Positions 8,445 to 17,078 of a stretch of DNA of 64,000 nt are shown in pieces (positions within the stretch are counted from its first letter, which is position 1; each line of letters opens with the position of its first letter). A program made the position numbers and the translations under genes. The notes below the pieces were generated by a model. The model searched no databases and had not been told where the DNA came from. It worked only from the letters and a program-made list of their open reading frames with translations. This stretch comes from Streptomyces sp. SUK 48 (GTDB lineage: Bacteria > Actinomycetota > Actinomycetes > Streptomycetales > Streptomycetaceae): the NCBI RefSeq assembly GCF_009650765.1, contig NZ_CP045740.1, forward strand, positions 2,852,001 through 2,916,000. The letters are read 5' to 3'.

Positions 8445-9770
8445 TCAAAGAGTCGATACGTCGATCGAGTGGTCCACCGTATCGATCAGCTGCGGCGCGC
8501 CGGTACGCGGGAGGTCCGGATCGCTCCAGAACTGGTCCACGCGGTCGGTGAGTTGGCTGATCAGCGCCCTCAGCTCGGTGTGGTCGGCGGCCGATCCGTA
8601 GACCGTGCCGATCGCGCCGATGGTGCCCCGGCGCCAGTCGGTGTGCCAGTCGGCGGGCGGGGAGACGTCGACCAGGTCGACGCCGGGCAGGTCCCCGAGG
8701 TCGTCGAGGAGCGAGCGCGGGCCGGGCCGCAGCGGACCGGTGGGCGGCAGCAGCAGGTACTGGAAGGTCACCCGGTCGCCGTGCAGCCGGGCGGGGTCCG
8801 GTGCGGTGACGGGCAGGCCCAGGGCGAGGCGCAGGGCGGCGGCCACCATGTCGTAACCGGTGCGGCGCTGCACGATCTCCGCGATGAACCCGCCGAGCCG
8901 CCCGTTGACCTCGATGACCCTCGGGCCCCGCGGAGTGAACTTGACCTCGGTGTGGGTGATGCCGTGCCGGATGCCGAGGGCCCGCACCGCCGCCTCGGCC
9001 AGCCGTTCGACCTCGGCGGCGACGTCGGCCGTCACCGGGGCCGGCAGCACATGGCCGGTCTCGCGGAACGGCGGGACCAGCGGCGGTTTTCCGTTGATCG
9101 CGGCGGTGCGCGGTTCGCCGTCGACGACCAGGGACTCCACGGAGACGAAGTCGGCCCAGCCGGGGCCGGTCCGGGTGGGGTCCGCGGGCAGGAACTCCTC
9201 CAGGACGAAATCGCGGTCGGCTCCGGCGGCGAACTCCGCCAGGCGGGCGCGGAGTTCGGCCGCGGAGGTGATCAGGCAGGTGTCCACGCTGCCGGCGCCG
9301 TGCCGCGGTTTGAGGACCGCGGGGGTGCCCACCCGGGCGAGCGCGGCGGCCGCCTGGTCCGGGTCGCGGACCAGGACGCATCCGGTGTGCTGGACGCCCG
9401 CCTGCGAAAGGGCCCGCCGTTGCCGGTACTTGTCGGTGAGGGCCGCCGCGGTGGCGCGGGAGTGGAAGCGCAGTCCGCAGTGCTCGGCGATCGCCGCCGT
9501 CAGGCGCAGCCGGTGCTCGCTGAAGGTGAGGACGCCCGCGGGATCGAGGCTCTCGGCGAGCCGGCACACCTCCGCCTCCCCGAGCCCGGTGAGGTCGGCG
9601 ATCTCGGCGTGCTTCCCGATCTGCGCCAACTCGGCCTGGTACGCCGGGTTCTCCGGCTCGCACAGGAAGATCACCCGGCACAGTCCGCGGGCCGCCGAGA
9701 CGATGCGCCAGGCGGTGGCGGAGCCCCGGTCGTGGACGACCAGGAGGGCGGGGAGCGCGGAGTGTGCCAT
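8445..9770 (-). CDS. ATP-grasp ligase
   Basis: The 441-residue protein belongs to the ATP-grasp superfamily, which forms amide bonds through acyl-phosphates. Features are an N-terminal nucleotide-fold domain (LLVVHDRGSATAW), the ATP-binding core with TPAVLKPRHGAGS (about 155-170), the LEEFL hinge, and the metal-binding tail VIEVNGRLGG. It resembles BacD/dapdiamide-type ligases that join two amino acids. ATG 9770 was chosen because the family sequence begins there and a GGAGG site precedes it. The reading frame is open further upstream, but that part is the antisense of the methyltransferase. It sits 11 bases after the methyltransferase gene. In context it probably couples the modified amino acid to another carboxylate or amine. 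Confidence 0.87.
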   Translation of the reverse strand: MAHSALPALLVVHDRGSATAWRIVSAARGLCRVIFLCEPENPAYQAELAQIGKHAEIADLTGLGEAEVCRLAESLDPAGVLTFSEHRLRLTAAIAEHCGLRFHSRATAAALTDKYRQRRALSQAGVQHTGCVLVRDPDQAAAALARVGTPAVLKPRHGAGSVDTCLITSAAELRARLAEFAAGADRDFVLEEFLPADPTRTGPGWADFVSVESLVVDGEPRTAAINGKPPLVPPFRETGHVLPAPVTADVAAEVERLAEAAVRALGIRHGITHTEVKFTPRGPRVIEVNGRLGGFIAEIVQRRTGYDMVAAALRLALGLPVTAPDPARLHGDRVTFQYLLLPPTGPLRPGPRSLLDDLGDLPGVDLVDVSPPADWHTDWRRGTIGAIGTVYGSAADHTELRALISQLTDRVDQFWSDPDLPRTGAPQLIDTVDHSIDVSTL

Positions 9771-9781
9771 GGGTTCCTCCG

Positions 9782-10546
9782 TCAGGCCCGGCGGGCGGTG
9801 ATGTTGAGCCGGACGTAGTCGACGACGGGTTCGGGCAGGCGGGCGGCGACCGCGCGCACGAACTCCTCGTGGTCGGACTCGGGGAGCTTGTCGAGGTGGG
9901 AGCCGAGGACCACGGTGGCCAGGTAGCTCCACAGCTGCTCGCCGGGCTCCAGCCGCGCCGGGTCGGGCAGCAGGTCGACGTCGATGTCGGTGAACCCGGC
10001 GGCCCGCAGCCGCTCGGTGGTCTCCTCGACGCCGGCGAAGTACCAGACCTTGTCCTTGCCCTCGGGCTCGTCCTCGGACTTCTTGCCGAGCACCTCGCCG
10101 ACGGCCGCGTTGATCAGGGCCACATTGCCCTGGCCGCCGCACTCGGCGACGAACTGGCCGCCGGGCCGCAGCTGTCCGGCCAGGTTGGCGAAGAGCGCCG
10201 CGTGGTCGGTGATCCAGTGGAAGGTGGCCACGCTGGTGATCGCGTCGACCTGGCCGGAGACCGGCAGCGGCTTGGTCAGGTCGGCCTGGACGATCTCCAG
10301 CCGGTCCAGCCGGCCGGCCAGCTTGGCGCGCAGCTGGTCGAGCATCCGGCTGGAGCCGTCGACGCCGATCACCCGGCCGTCGGGGACCAGGTCGAGCAGC
10401 GCGGCGGTGTCCCGGCCGGTGCCGCAGCCGGCGTCCAGGACGGTCTCGCCGCCCTTGAGGTTCAGCCTGCCGAGGGTGCGCTTGCCCCACTGCTGGTGCG
10501 GCAGGGGCAGCGAGTCGTACGTCTTGGCGTCCCATTCACGGGGCAC
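9782..10546 (-). CDS. Class I SAM-dependent methyltransferase (trans-aconitate-methyltransferase-like)
   Basis: This is a 254-residue Rossmann-fold methyltransferase with motif I VLDAGCGTGRDT (around residues 37-48), an acidic residue after the second strand (VIGVDGS) and a post-I DAITSVATFHWI segment typical of trans-aconitate and malonyl-ACP methyltransferases. A GTG start at 10546 overlaps the end of the OsmC-like gene by 11 bases, indicating coupling. HemW-like radical SAM enzymes pair with class I methyltransferase-like partners in cyclopropane formation (C10P/C10Q in CC-1065 biosynthesis). The presence of both types in this operon makes that a testable analogy, not a demonstration. Simple O-, N- or C-methylation is equally possible. 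Confidence 0.87.
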   Translation of the reverse strand: MPREWDAKTYDSLPLPHQQWGKRTLGRLNLKGGETVLDAGCGTGRDTAALLDLVPDGRVIGVDGSSRMLDQLRAKLAGRLDRLEIVQADLTKPLPVSGQVDAITSVATFHWITDHAALFANLAGQLRPGGQFVAECGGQGNVALINAAVGEVLGKKSEDEPEGKDKVWYFAGVEETTERLRAAGFTDIDVDLLPDPARLEPGEQLWSYLATVVLGSHLDKLPESDHEEFVRAVAARLPEPVVDYVRLNITARRA

Positions 10547-11588
10547 GGTGAGGTTCCTTCGTGTCGGTGGAGCGGTCGTTCTCGGGGTGCGGTACGGGGA
10601 CCGGGGTGCCGTCGAGGACCAGCCGGACCTCGATCGGGTGCGGGTCCCGCACCAGCCGCAGGGCGTCGCCCTCGGCGAACCAGCGGCGTACGGCGTCCGG
10701 TGCGGCCTCGCCCGACCGGGTCGGGTCGGCGGGCAGCAGCTGGACGAGGATGTTGCGCAGGCCGGCGGGGGCGTCCTGGGTGGAGTAGGGGCCGCGCAGG
10801 TCGATCCGGCCGGAGGCGTGCACGGAGACGGCCGGTTCGCCGGGTGCGGCGGCGCGCGGGTCGGCGAAGCCGAGGGCCTCGGCGGCGAGCGCGGCCAGGA
10901 AGTACTCCTGGGCGCTCGGCGCGAGGTCGGCGCCGAACAGCTGCTTGGGCTGGTCGGACTCGGCGCGCACGCCGTCGACCTCGGCGAGGACATGGGTGCC
11001 GATCTCCCACATCACCCGGGCCGTGCGCCGTCCGGCGACGGTCAGCTCCGCGGTGGCGCGGGCGGCGGGCGGGCTGGCGAGGTGCACGTCCTTCGCGCTC
11101 TGCACCACGGCCTTGATCTCGTTGGGCTCCTCCAGGGTGCGGTGGGCGTTGCCCCGGGCGCGGGCCGCGGCCACCGCCCGCCGGGCCTGCTCGGCCGGGA
11201 CCTCGCCGTCGAGCCGTATCTCGTACGAGAGCCTGGCGGCGCCGTCCGCCGCGAACTCGGCGCACGGCAGCACCTCCAGGAGCGCCGGGCCGCAGCCCGC
11301 GCCGGACAGCTCGGTGACGACGCTGTCCGCGACGGAGGCGCCGAGCGCCACCAGCAGGGAGCCGACCGGGTCGAGGCAGTCGGCGGCGCCGGGCCCGAAC
11401 CGCTGGTCGATGCCGAAGGCGCGGGCCACACGGGTGGAGCCGAGGCGCATCGGTTCGGTGCGTACCCGGCAGCGGCCGGCCGCCGCCGGCTGGGCCGCCA
11501 CGCCGATGCTCAGCTGGGCCTCCCAGGAGTCCTCCCCGATCTGCTCGGCGAGGGAGTGCCGGGCGCGCAGGTCGACGCCGTTCAGCAT
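10536..11588 (-). CDS. Tandem OsmC-like protein lacking the redox cysteines
   Basis: The 350-residue protein appears to hold two OsmC-like halves. Each has the central helix pattern (GSLLVALGASVAD near 75-90; SAQEYFLAALAAEALGF in the second half), followed by a beta-rich stretch and a late motif (AHRTLEEPNEI; DALRLVRDPHPIEV) matching the second OsmC motif. Canonical OsmC/Ohr peroxidases carry a cysteine in each motif. Here the helix position is Ser or Glu, and the late position also has no Cys in either half. Peroxide reduction is therefore unlikely and a binding or scaffold role is more plausible. It overlaps the upstream cystathionine-synthase-like gene by 7 bases. The family assignment rests on pattern, not strong identity. 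Confidence 0.55.
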   Translation of the reverse strand: MLNGVDLRARHSLAEQIGEDSWEAQLSIGVAAQPAAAGRCRVRTEPMRLGSTRVARAFGIDQRFGPGAADCLDPVGSLLVALGASVADSVVTELSGAGCGPALLEVLPCAEFAADGAARLSYEIRLDGEVPAEQARRAVAAARARGNAHRTLEEPNEIKAVVQSAKDVHLASPPAARATAELTVAGRRTARVMWEIGTHVLAEVDGVRAESDQPKQLFGADLAPSAQEYFLAALAAEALGFADPRAAAPGEPAVSVHASGRIDLRGPYSTQDAPAGLRNILVQLLPADPTRSGEAAPDAVRRWFAEGDALRLVRDPHPIEVRLVLDGTPVPVPHPENDRSTDTKEPHRAP

Positions 11589-12649
11589 GACTCGTCACCT
11601 CCGTCGCCCTGTGCGAGGGCGGTGTCCAGGGCCCGCCGGAGCCGGCCGGACAGGGCGTCCGCGCCGGTGACGCCCACCGCGAGGCGGACCAGGTGGCGGG
11701 TGATGCCCCGCTCCCGGCGGACCCGTTCGCTGAGGTGGGCGTGGCTGGTGCGGGCGGGCAGCCGGGCGGTGCTGCCGAGGGGGGTGCGGCCGTCGTCGCA
11801 GGCGGCCAGGATGCCGGTGAGGTCGTGGATCTCCGGTACGACCTCGAAGGACAGCAGGCCGCCGAAGCCCCGGTGGGTCTCCAGCGCCCAGGGCGCCTCG
11901 TCGAACGTCGGCCGGTGTACGGCCCGTACGGCGGGGTGGGCGCGCAGCATCCCGGCGACCCGTTCGGCGCCGTCGCGCTGCGCGGTCAGCCGCAACGGGA
12001 GGGTGGACAGGGCGCGTTCGAGCAGATGCGCGGACCAGTCGGGCACCTCGCCGCCGAGCCGTGCGCATTGCTCGGCGATCCTCGGCAGGTACCGGTCCAG
12101 GCCGGTGACGAGGGCGGCGCCGACGTCGCCCCAGCCGTCGAGGTAGGGCGCCGTGTCCTCGACGACGATCACGGCGCCGGTCTCCAGGGGCCGCAGTTCG
12201 GCCGGGGACAGCGCGGTGTTGTCCACCACGAGCAGCAGGTCGTTCATCTGGGCGTGGATGGCGATCTCGTTGAGCGGGGCCGGGCGCATCAGCGGGTCGC
12301 TGAGGGACTGCGTGTGGACGACCTGGGTCTCGGGCCGTACGGCGGCCAGGACGGCGTCCGCGTCGGTGCTGTCGACGAAGCTCACCGTGCGGCCGAGCCC
12401 GGCGAGTTCCTGGGTGAGGACGCCGCGCAGCGGGTCGGGGGTCTGGTCGGAGGCGACGATGTGGCCGCCCGGGTTGGTGAGCGCGAGCAGCGTGGCCGTG
12501 GTGGCGGCGACCACGCCGGGCACCAGCAGCGCGGTGTCGGCGCCGTGCAGGGCGGCGAAGGCGTCCTCGACGCGGCGGGCCGGCGCGTGGGCCGGGGCCG
12601 GGGACGCCGTCGCGGCGGCGGTCGGGGGTGCGAAGGGGCGCATGGTCAC
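11582..12649 (-). CDS. Cystathionine-gamma-synthase-like protein with the PLP lysine replaced by proline
   Basis: The protein (355 residues) follows the Cys/Met-metabolism PLP family in order: N-terminal dimer arm, a LLVPGVVAATTATLLAL segment in place of the phosphate-binding helix, LLVVDNTALSP with the conserved Asp at 143, and a C-terminal domain with the GFGGLLSFEV and SLGxxxxL-like (PLGSTARLP) stretches. At the Schiff-base site, relatives read S-x-T-K-Y-L-x-G-H-x-D; this protein reads D-T-A-P-Y-L-D-G-W-G-D, so the lysine is Pro168. Standard PLP catalysis is therefore not expected. The GTG start at 12649 overlaps the radical SAM stop (GTGA); ATG 12643 is the alternative. It may be a structural partner or a repurposed SAM/substrate-binding fold. 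Confidence 0.78.
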   Translation of the reverse strand: MTMRPFAPPTAAATASPAPAHAPARRVEDAFAALHGADTALLVPGVVAATTATLLALTNPGGHIVASDQTPDPLRGVLTQELAGLGRTVSFVDSTDADAVLAAVRPETQVVHTQSLSDPLMRPAPLNEIAIHAQMNDLLLVVDNTALSPAELRPLETGAVIVVEDTAPYLDGWGDVGAALVTGLDRYLPRIAEQCARLGGEVPDWSAHLLERALSTLPLRLTAQRDGAERVAGMLRAHPAVRAVHRPTFDEAPWALETHRGFGGLLSFEVVPEIHDLTGILAACDDGRTPLGSTARLPARTSHAHLSERVRRERGITRHLVRLAVGVTGADALSGRLRRALDTALAQGDGGDESC

Positions 12650-14112
12650 CGCCGGCACACGGGCGCGTCGGACAGGCCGATGCGCTGGTGGAAGTAGTGG
12701 AAGATGATCTCCTCGTGCAGCGCCTCGCCGTCCAGGGTCGGCTTGAGGGCGGCGCCGTCGTTGACCTTCTCGACCAGTCCGCGCTCGATCAGCTCGCCGA
12801 AGGCGGAGGCGAAGGGCTCCGTCTCCAGCAGATCGGCGCCGAAGCGCTCCTGGTAGCGGGCGAGGTCGATCGGCTGGTTGGCCTTGAAGTTGAAGCCGAG
12901 GGCGGTGCCGATGGCCTTGTGGCCGCTGAGCCGGCGGCCGAAGTTGAGCGGCAGGCCCTCGTTGTTCTGCATGAACGACACGTACTTGCTGATGTCGGTG
13001 ATGTTGTGCGTCTGGAGGAACTCCTCCTGGTCGCCGGTGAGCCAGCCGTAGGCACCGGGACCGTACGCGATCATGGTGTTGTAGTGCTCCCACTTGTTCT
13101 TCGAGGTCTGCGGGATGTTGCCGCCCTCGTAGGTGCCGGGCCGGCTCCACCAGCCGCAGGGGCTCGGGTAGTAGCCCTGCTCCAGCAGGACCTCCACGGC
13201 CTCCTGGCGCATCGCGTAGGTCGAGTCCAGCTCGGGGAACCGGCCCTCGCTGATGAGCCGTTCGCGCACCGCGGGGTTGTTCCAGACCGCGCGGTTGCCG
13301 ATGCCCATCTCCTCGCGGTCGGCGTTGCGCAGCCGGTAGATGGTGATGGTGGGGACGCCGAGACCGGTGAGGATCTCCATGTCGCGGCGCACCGACTCCG
13401 GGGTCTGGTACGGCAGTCCGAACATCATGTCGACGTTGAAGGGGCAGCCGGTCGCGAGCAGGTTCTTGATGGCCTCGATCGACTGGGCCGTGGAGTGGCG
13501 GCGCTTGGTGAAGTCGTTCACCTCGTCCTGGAGCGACTGCACGCCGAGGCTGAACCGGTTGAAGCCCAGCTCCCGCGCGGTCTCCAGGTGGTGCTCCTGG
13601 AAGTTCTCCGGGTTGCCCTCGATGTTGAACTCGATCTCGTCGGAGAGCTCGTAGTTCTCCCGGACGTGCTCGACCAGCGGCCGGATGTACTCGGGGCTGT
13701 TGAGCAGCAGGGCCGCGGTGCCGCCGCCGATGTAGAACGACTCGATGCGGGCCCGGGGTATCCAGTCGTAGCGCTCCAGGTAGCGGCGGGACTCCTCGAT
13801 GAGGAGGTCGGACCACAGCCGCAGGGCGCCGTCCTCCTTGCCGCGCGGCACCAGGCGCTTGACGTAGTTGCAGAAGTGACAGATGTAGTTGCACAGCGGG
13901 AGGTGGAAGTACAGGTGGGCCGGGTGTCCGGCGCCCGGGAACCGGCCGTACTCGGCGGCGAGTTCGTCGGCGCCGAGCCGGTCGCCCTCGTTCGAGGTGA
14001 CGTTGATGTTGTACTCGTCGCGGGGGATCTGGAGCTGGGGGTTGCGGTCGAGGAGGCGGCCGAGGTTGAGCTCCAGATCGACCGGGGTGCCGTCGGTGGT
14101 GGTGACAGACAT
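12646..14112 (-). CDS. HemW-like radical SAM enzyme (class C methyltransferase type)
   Basis: The 488-residue protein has the radical SAM cluster motif CNYICHFC (Cys74, Cys78, Cys81: CX3CX2C), the GGG(T) SAM-binding segment FYIGGGTAALL, the ribose-binding ENxEGNPE-like stretch (FNIEGNPENF) and a HemW/CPO-like C-terminal domain (YxxYEI region modified, HYFHQRIG near the end). Class C radical SAM methyltransferases and cyclopropanases (for example TbtI, NosN, YtkT/C10P, Jaw5) share this architecture and use two SAM molecules. ATG 14112 follows an AAGGAG site. It is coupled to the next gene through GTGA. It is the likely key tailoring step of the pathway, but HemW-type heme chaperones are related, and the position in a biosynthetic operon is what favours a pathway role. 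Confidence 0.85.
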   Translation of the reverse strand: MSVTTTDGTPVDLELNLGRLLDRNPQLQIPRDEYNINVTSNEGDRLGADELAAEYGRFPGAGHPAHLYFHLPLCNYICHFCNYVKRLVPRGKEDGALRLWSDLLIEESRRYLERYDWIPRARIESFYIGGGTAALLLNSPEYIRPLVEHVRENYELSDEIEFNIEGNPENFQEHHLETARELGFNRFSLGVQSLQDEVNDFTKRRHSTAQSIEAIKNLLATGCPFNVDMMFGLPYQTPESVRRDMEILTGLGVPTITIYRLRNADREEMGIGNRAVWNNPAVRERLISEGRFPELDSTYAMRQEAVEVLLEQGYYPSPCGWWSRPGTYEGGNIPQTSKNKWEHYNTMIAYGPGAYGWLTGDQEEFLQTHNITDISKYVSFMQNNEGLPLNFGRRLSGHKAIGTALGFNFKANQPIDLARYQERFGADLLETEPFASAFGELIERGLVEKVNDGAALKPTLDGEALHEEIIFHYFHQRIGLSDAPVCRR

Positions 14113-14193
14113 GGGACTCCTTGGCTGTTGGGGGCCCGGGTGGCTTGTGACCGCGCCGGGCGGTGCGAAAGGGCGCGAGGAGCGTGCTGTGCG

Positions 14194-14688
14194 TCAGGGG
14201 GCGTAGTACCGGGACATGGCCTCGTGCAGCCAGTCCGGTTCGCGGACCGTCTCCGGCGGCGGCGCGAAGAGCTTCTGGTACGGCTTGACGTCGAGGACCG
14301 GGGTGCCGTCCAGCGCGTCGAGCGCCCGGACGTGCAGGGTCAGGCCGTCGACCCGGACCAGTTCGCAGCGCGAGACGCCGAGCCGGTTCGGGCGTTCCTT
14401 CAGCCGCTGGGCGAGGATGCCGAGGCGGGGCAGGTCCGTGCGGTCCCGGGGGTGGCGGTCGCCGGTGACGGCCGCCGTCTCGGGGATCAGATGGAAGTGG
14501 AAGACGATCTCCAGGTGCGAGAACCGCTCCAGGCCGGTCACGGCCTCGGGCCGCAGCCGCTCCGGGTCCAGCTCGATGACGGAGGTGACCTCGCCCCAGT
14601 GGTCGTGCTCGGGCACCCGGCGGGGCGAGCGGACGACGCCGATGGGCTGGAAGACGTACGAGGGTGCGGTGCCGTTCGGCTCCTGCAC
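14194..14688 (-). CDS. TrmO/TsaA-like SAM-binding protein, copy 2
   Basis: The 164-residue protein is a paralogue of the product of 7946-8428 and shares FSHLEIVFHF, RPNRLGVSRCELV and DGTPVLDVKPY. The N-terminus reads YVFQPIGVVRSP, the classic first strand of the family. GTG 14688 was chosen because it follows an AGAGGAG site and the family begins there; the open frame upstream is antisense to other genes. It lies between the PCP-thioesterase (26 bases) and the radical SAM gene (81 bases). Like copy 1 it lacks the C-terminal domain of tRNA-modifying TrmO. The two copies are clearly diverged, so they may act on different substrates or form a heteromer (family proteins dimerise). Confidence 0.82.
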   Translation of the reverse strand: MQEPNGTAPSYVFQPIGVVRSPRRVPEHDHWGEVTSVIELDPERLRPEAVTGLERFSHLEIVFHFHLIPETAAVTGDRHPRDRTDLPRLGILAQRLKERPNRLGVSRCELVRVDGLTLHVRALDALDGTPVLDVKPYQKLFAPPPETVREPDWLHEAMSRYYAP

Positions 14689-14714
14689 GGGTACTCCTCT
14701 GCGGGTCGCGGGGG

Positions 14715-15791
14715 TCAGGAGGCGACGGCGGGCGCGGACGCCAGGTCGAGCTGTTCGCGCAGTCGGCGGCCGAGGACCTCGACCTGGCCGGGCTCGACCA
14801 TCGTGAAGTGGTCGCCGGGGACGTCGACGACGACGGCGCGCTCGGCGACCTCGCTCCAGCCCAGGTCCTCGGGGAGCGTCCCGCCCTCCATCGAGCGGTC
14901 GGTGACGCGGAAGACGGTGACCGGGCCGTCGTACGGCTCGATCTCGTAGGCCGCGAGGGCGTCCAGGTTGAACTGGTACATGTCGATCATGCGGCGCAGC
15001 CGGTCCGCGTCGAAGTCGGCGGGCATGGTGCCGGCCTCGACGGCCCGTTCCACCAGGGCCTTCGCCCGGGCGTCCGGGCCAAGGCCGCGCAGCCAGTCGA
15101 TGTCCAGCTCCAGTTTGAGTCCGCGCCACAGCAGGGCGCGCAGCGCGAAGTCCGGGTCGGCGCTGGGCTCGACGGTGATGCGGGTGTCGAGCAGGCCGAC
15201 GAGCCCGACGCGTTCGCCGCGTTCCCTGAGGCGGCGGGCGGTCTCGTAGGCGAGCAGTCCGCCCATCGAGTAGCCCATCAGGTTCCACTCGGCGCCCTCG
15301 GGGTGGACGGCGCGCAGCTGCTCGATGACGTGCTCGCAGATCTCCTCGATCGAGGTGAGCGGCTCCTCGCCGGGCAGCAGTCCGAGCGACTGGACGGCCC
15401 AGAAGGGCTGGTCGAGGCCCATGGCGCGGGCGATGGGCGGGTAGAGCAGCACGGTTCCGGACACCGGCGGCAGGGCGTACACCGGGCTGCCGCCCGTGCC
15501 CTGCTGGATGCGGACCAGCTGGCCCTGCCGGTCGGCCGTGCCCCGGCGGACGATCTCCGCGAGCTCGGCGACGGTGGCCGCGGCGAGCAGGTCGGCGGCG
15601 GTCAGGTCGACCTGGAAGAGCCTGCGCACCTCGACGGTCAGCTTGATGGCGAGCAGCGAGTGGCCGCCGAGCGAGAAGAAGTCGTCGTGGATGCCGACGT
15701 CGTCGCGGCCCAGCAACCGGCGCCACACATCGGCCAGTTGAAGTTCCACTCCGTCGCGCCCGGGGTCCGTGGTCGGGTGGGGGTGAGTCAT
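14715..15791 (-). CDS. Peptidyl carrier protein-thioesterase didomain protein
   Basis: This 358-residue protein has an N-terminal carrier domain with the phosphopantetheine site FFSLGGHSLLA (Ser45). After a short linker comes a type I thioesterase (from about residue 100), with nucleophile GYSMGG (Ser175), a candidate Asp at 202 (GLLDTR) and the catalytic His in GDHFTMVE near 328. It has no condensation or adenylation domain, so an amino acid must be loaded in trans, presumably by the adenylation protein encoded divergently at 18042-19580. The thioesterase would release the modified aminoacyl group by hydrolysis or transfer. It is 48 bases downstream of the MFS gene in the leftward operon. 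The domain order is that of an NRPS termination module without its condensation and adenylation domains. Confidence 0.92.
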   Translation of the reverse strand: MTHPHPTTDPGRDGVELQLADVWRRLLGRDDVGIHDDFFSLGGHSLLAIKLTVEVRRLFQVDLTAADLLAAATVAELAEIVRRGTADRQGQLVRIQQGTGGSPVYALPPVSGTVLLYPPIARAMGLDQPFWAVQSLGLLPGEEPLTSIEEICEHVIEQLRAVHPEGAEWNLMGYSMGGLLAYETARRLRERGERVGLVGLLDTRITVEPSADPDFALRALLWRGLKLELDIDWLRGLGPDARAKALVERAVEAGTMPADFDADRLRRMIDMYQFNLDALAAYEIEPYDGPVTVFRVTDRSMEGGTLPEDLGWSEVAERAVVVDVPGDHFTMVEPGQVEVLGRRLREQLDLASAPAVAS

Positions 15792-15839
15792 CGTCTCCCT
15801 CGTCCGGTGTGTCGTAGGGGATGTGATGCGGGAGGGCGG

Positions 15840-17078
15840 TCAGGCGGCGGTGGCCGGCGCGGGGGCGGCTGCCGCGGACCCGGCCCGGCGGCGCTCGGCC
15901 CAGCGCACGGCCGGTGCCATGGCCAGTCCGCCGGCGAGGAAGACCGCGCCCAGGGTCAGCCAGCCGGGGGTGCCCCAGTCGATGAGGAGCAGGGTCAGGG
16001 AGACCGGGCCGAACATCTGCACCGCCGCGATGCCGGTGTTGAACAGGCCCTGGTACTGGCCCTGTCTGGTGGGCGGGGCGAGTTCGTAGCCGATCACCCA
16101 GGAGCCGGCCGACTGGACCATCTCGCCGTACACGTGCAGGGCCGCGGCCACCACCAGCGTCACGGTCGCGGCCCAGGGGCCGCGGCCCGAGGAGAGCGCG
16201 AAGGCCGCGCAGCAGCCGAGCAGGGCCACTCCGGCGACGCGGAAGGCGCGGACGGCGGAGCGCAGTTCGTCGATCTTCTTGGTCACGGGGACCTGGAGGC
16301 CCACGCAGGCGAGGGTGTTCAGGAGGAGGAGTACGGCGGTGAGCGCGTGCGGGGCGCCGGTGTGCAGCGCGATCCACAGCGGCAGGATCACCTCGAGGAT
16401 CGGGATGTGCAGCTGCATCACCATGTTGAGCACGGCGAGCAGCGCGTACGGGGTGTCGCGCAGCACCGCGAGCCGGGGTTCGCCCGGCGGGCGCTGCGGG
16501 GCGGGCGGTACGGCGGGCAGCCGCAGGAACACCAGGCCGCAGACGACGAAGCTCAGCGCGTTGAGCAGGAAGGTGAGCCGGTACGCGGTTCCGGTGTCCC
16601 ACAGCAGGGCGAGGCCGCCGAGCGCGGCGCCGGCCGAGACGCCCACATTGGTGACGACACGGATCTTGGCGCGGACCCGGACCAGGTTCTCGCCCTCGAG
16701 GACGGCCGGGATCAGTGCCTGGCGGGCCGCGTAGGCCCCGCGGTCGAACAGCGCGTACAGGAAGGCGAACACGATGAACAGCGGATACGCGTCGGTCAGC
16801 AGGTAGGCGGCGGTGGCGAGGCCCGCGAGGACGAGGAGGGCCGCCGCGGTGCCGCGCGGGCCCCTGCGGTCGGCGAGGTGTCCGAAGGGGACGCCCGCGA
16901 ACAGTCCGGCGATGCCCGCGATGCTCAGGCCGAGGCCGAGCTGGGCCGGGGTGAAGCCCGCGATCCGGGTGAAATAGAGGGCGGAACAGGTCACGAAGAC
17001 GCCGTTTCCGAGGGAATTGGCGAGCGTGCCGAGCACAAGGGTGCGGGCGGGGCCTTCCTCGACAAGACGGGATTTCAT
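15840..17078 (-). CDS. MFS transporter, probable exporter of the cluster product
   Basis: The 412 residues show the twelve-helix pattern of the major facilitator superfamily, with a motif A-like loop GHLADRRGPRG between helices 2 and 3 and a second-half counterpart. The C-terminus is an Ala/Pro-rich tail. Its start ATG 17078 overlaps the stop of the alpha/beta hydrolase gene (ATGA), and it is followed after 48 bases by the PCP-thioesterase gene. Export of, and possibly self-resistance to, the cluster product is inferred from position. The substrate is unknown. Confidence 0.9.
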   Translation of the reverse strand: MKSRLVEEGPARTLVLGTLANSLGNGVFVTCSALYFTRIAGFTPAQLGLGLSIAGIAGLFAGVPFGHLADRRGPRGTAAALLVLAGLATAAYLLTDAYPLFIVFAFLYALFDRGAYAARQALIPAVLEGENLVRVRAKIRVVTNVGVSAGAALGGLALLWDTGTAYRLTFLLNALSFVVCGLVFLRLPAVPPAPQRPPGEPRLAVLRDTPYALLAVLNMVMQLHIPILEVILPLWIALHTGAPHALTAVLLLLNTLACVGLQVPVTKKIDELRSAVRAFRVAGVALLGCCAAFALSSGRGPWAATVTLVVAAALHVYGEMVQSAGSWVIGYELAPPTRQGQYQGLFNTGIAAVQMFGPVSLTLLLIDWGTPGWLTLGAVFLAGGLAMAPAVRWAERRRAGSAAAAPAPATAA

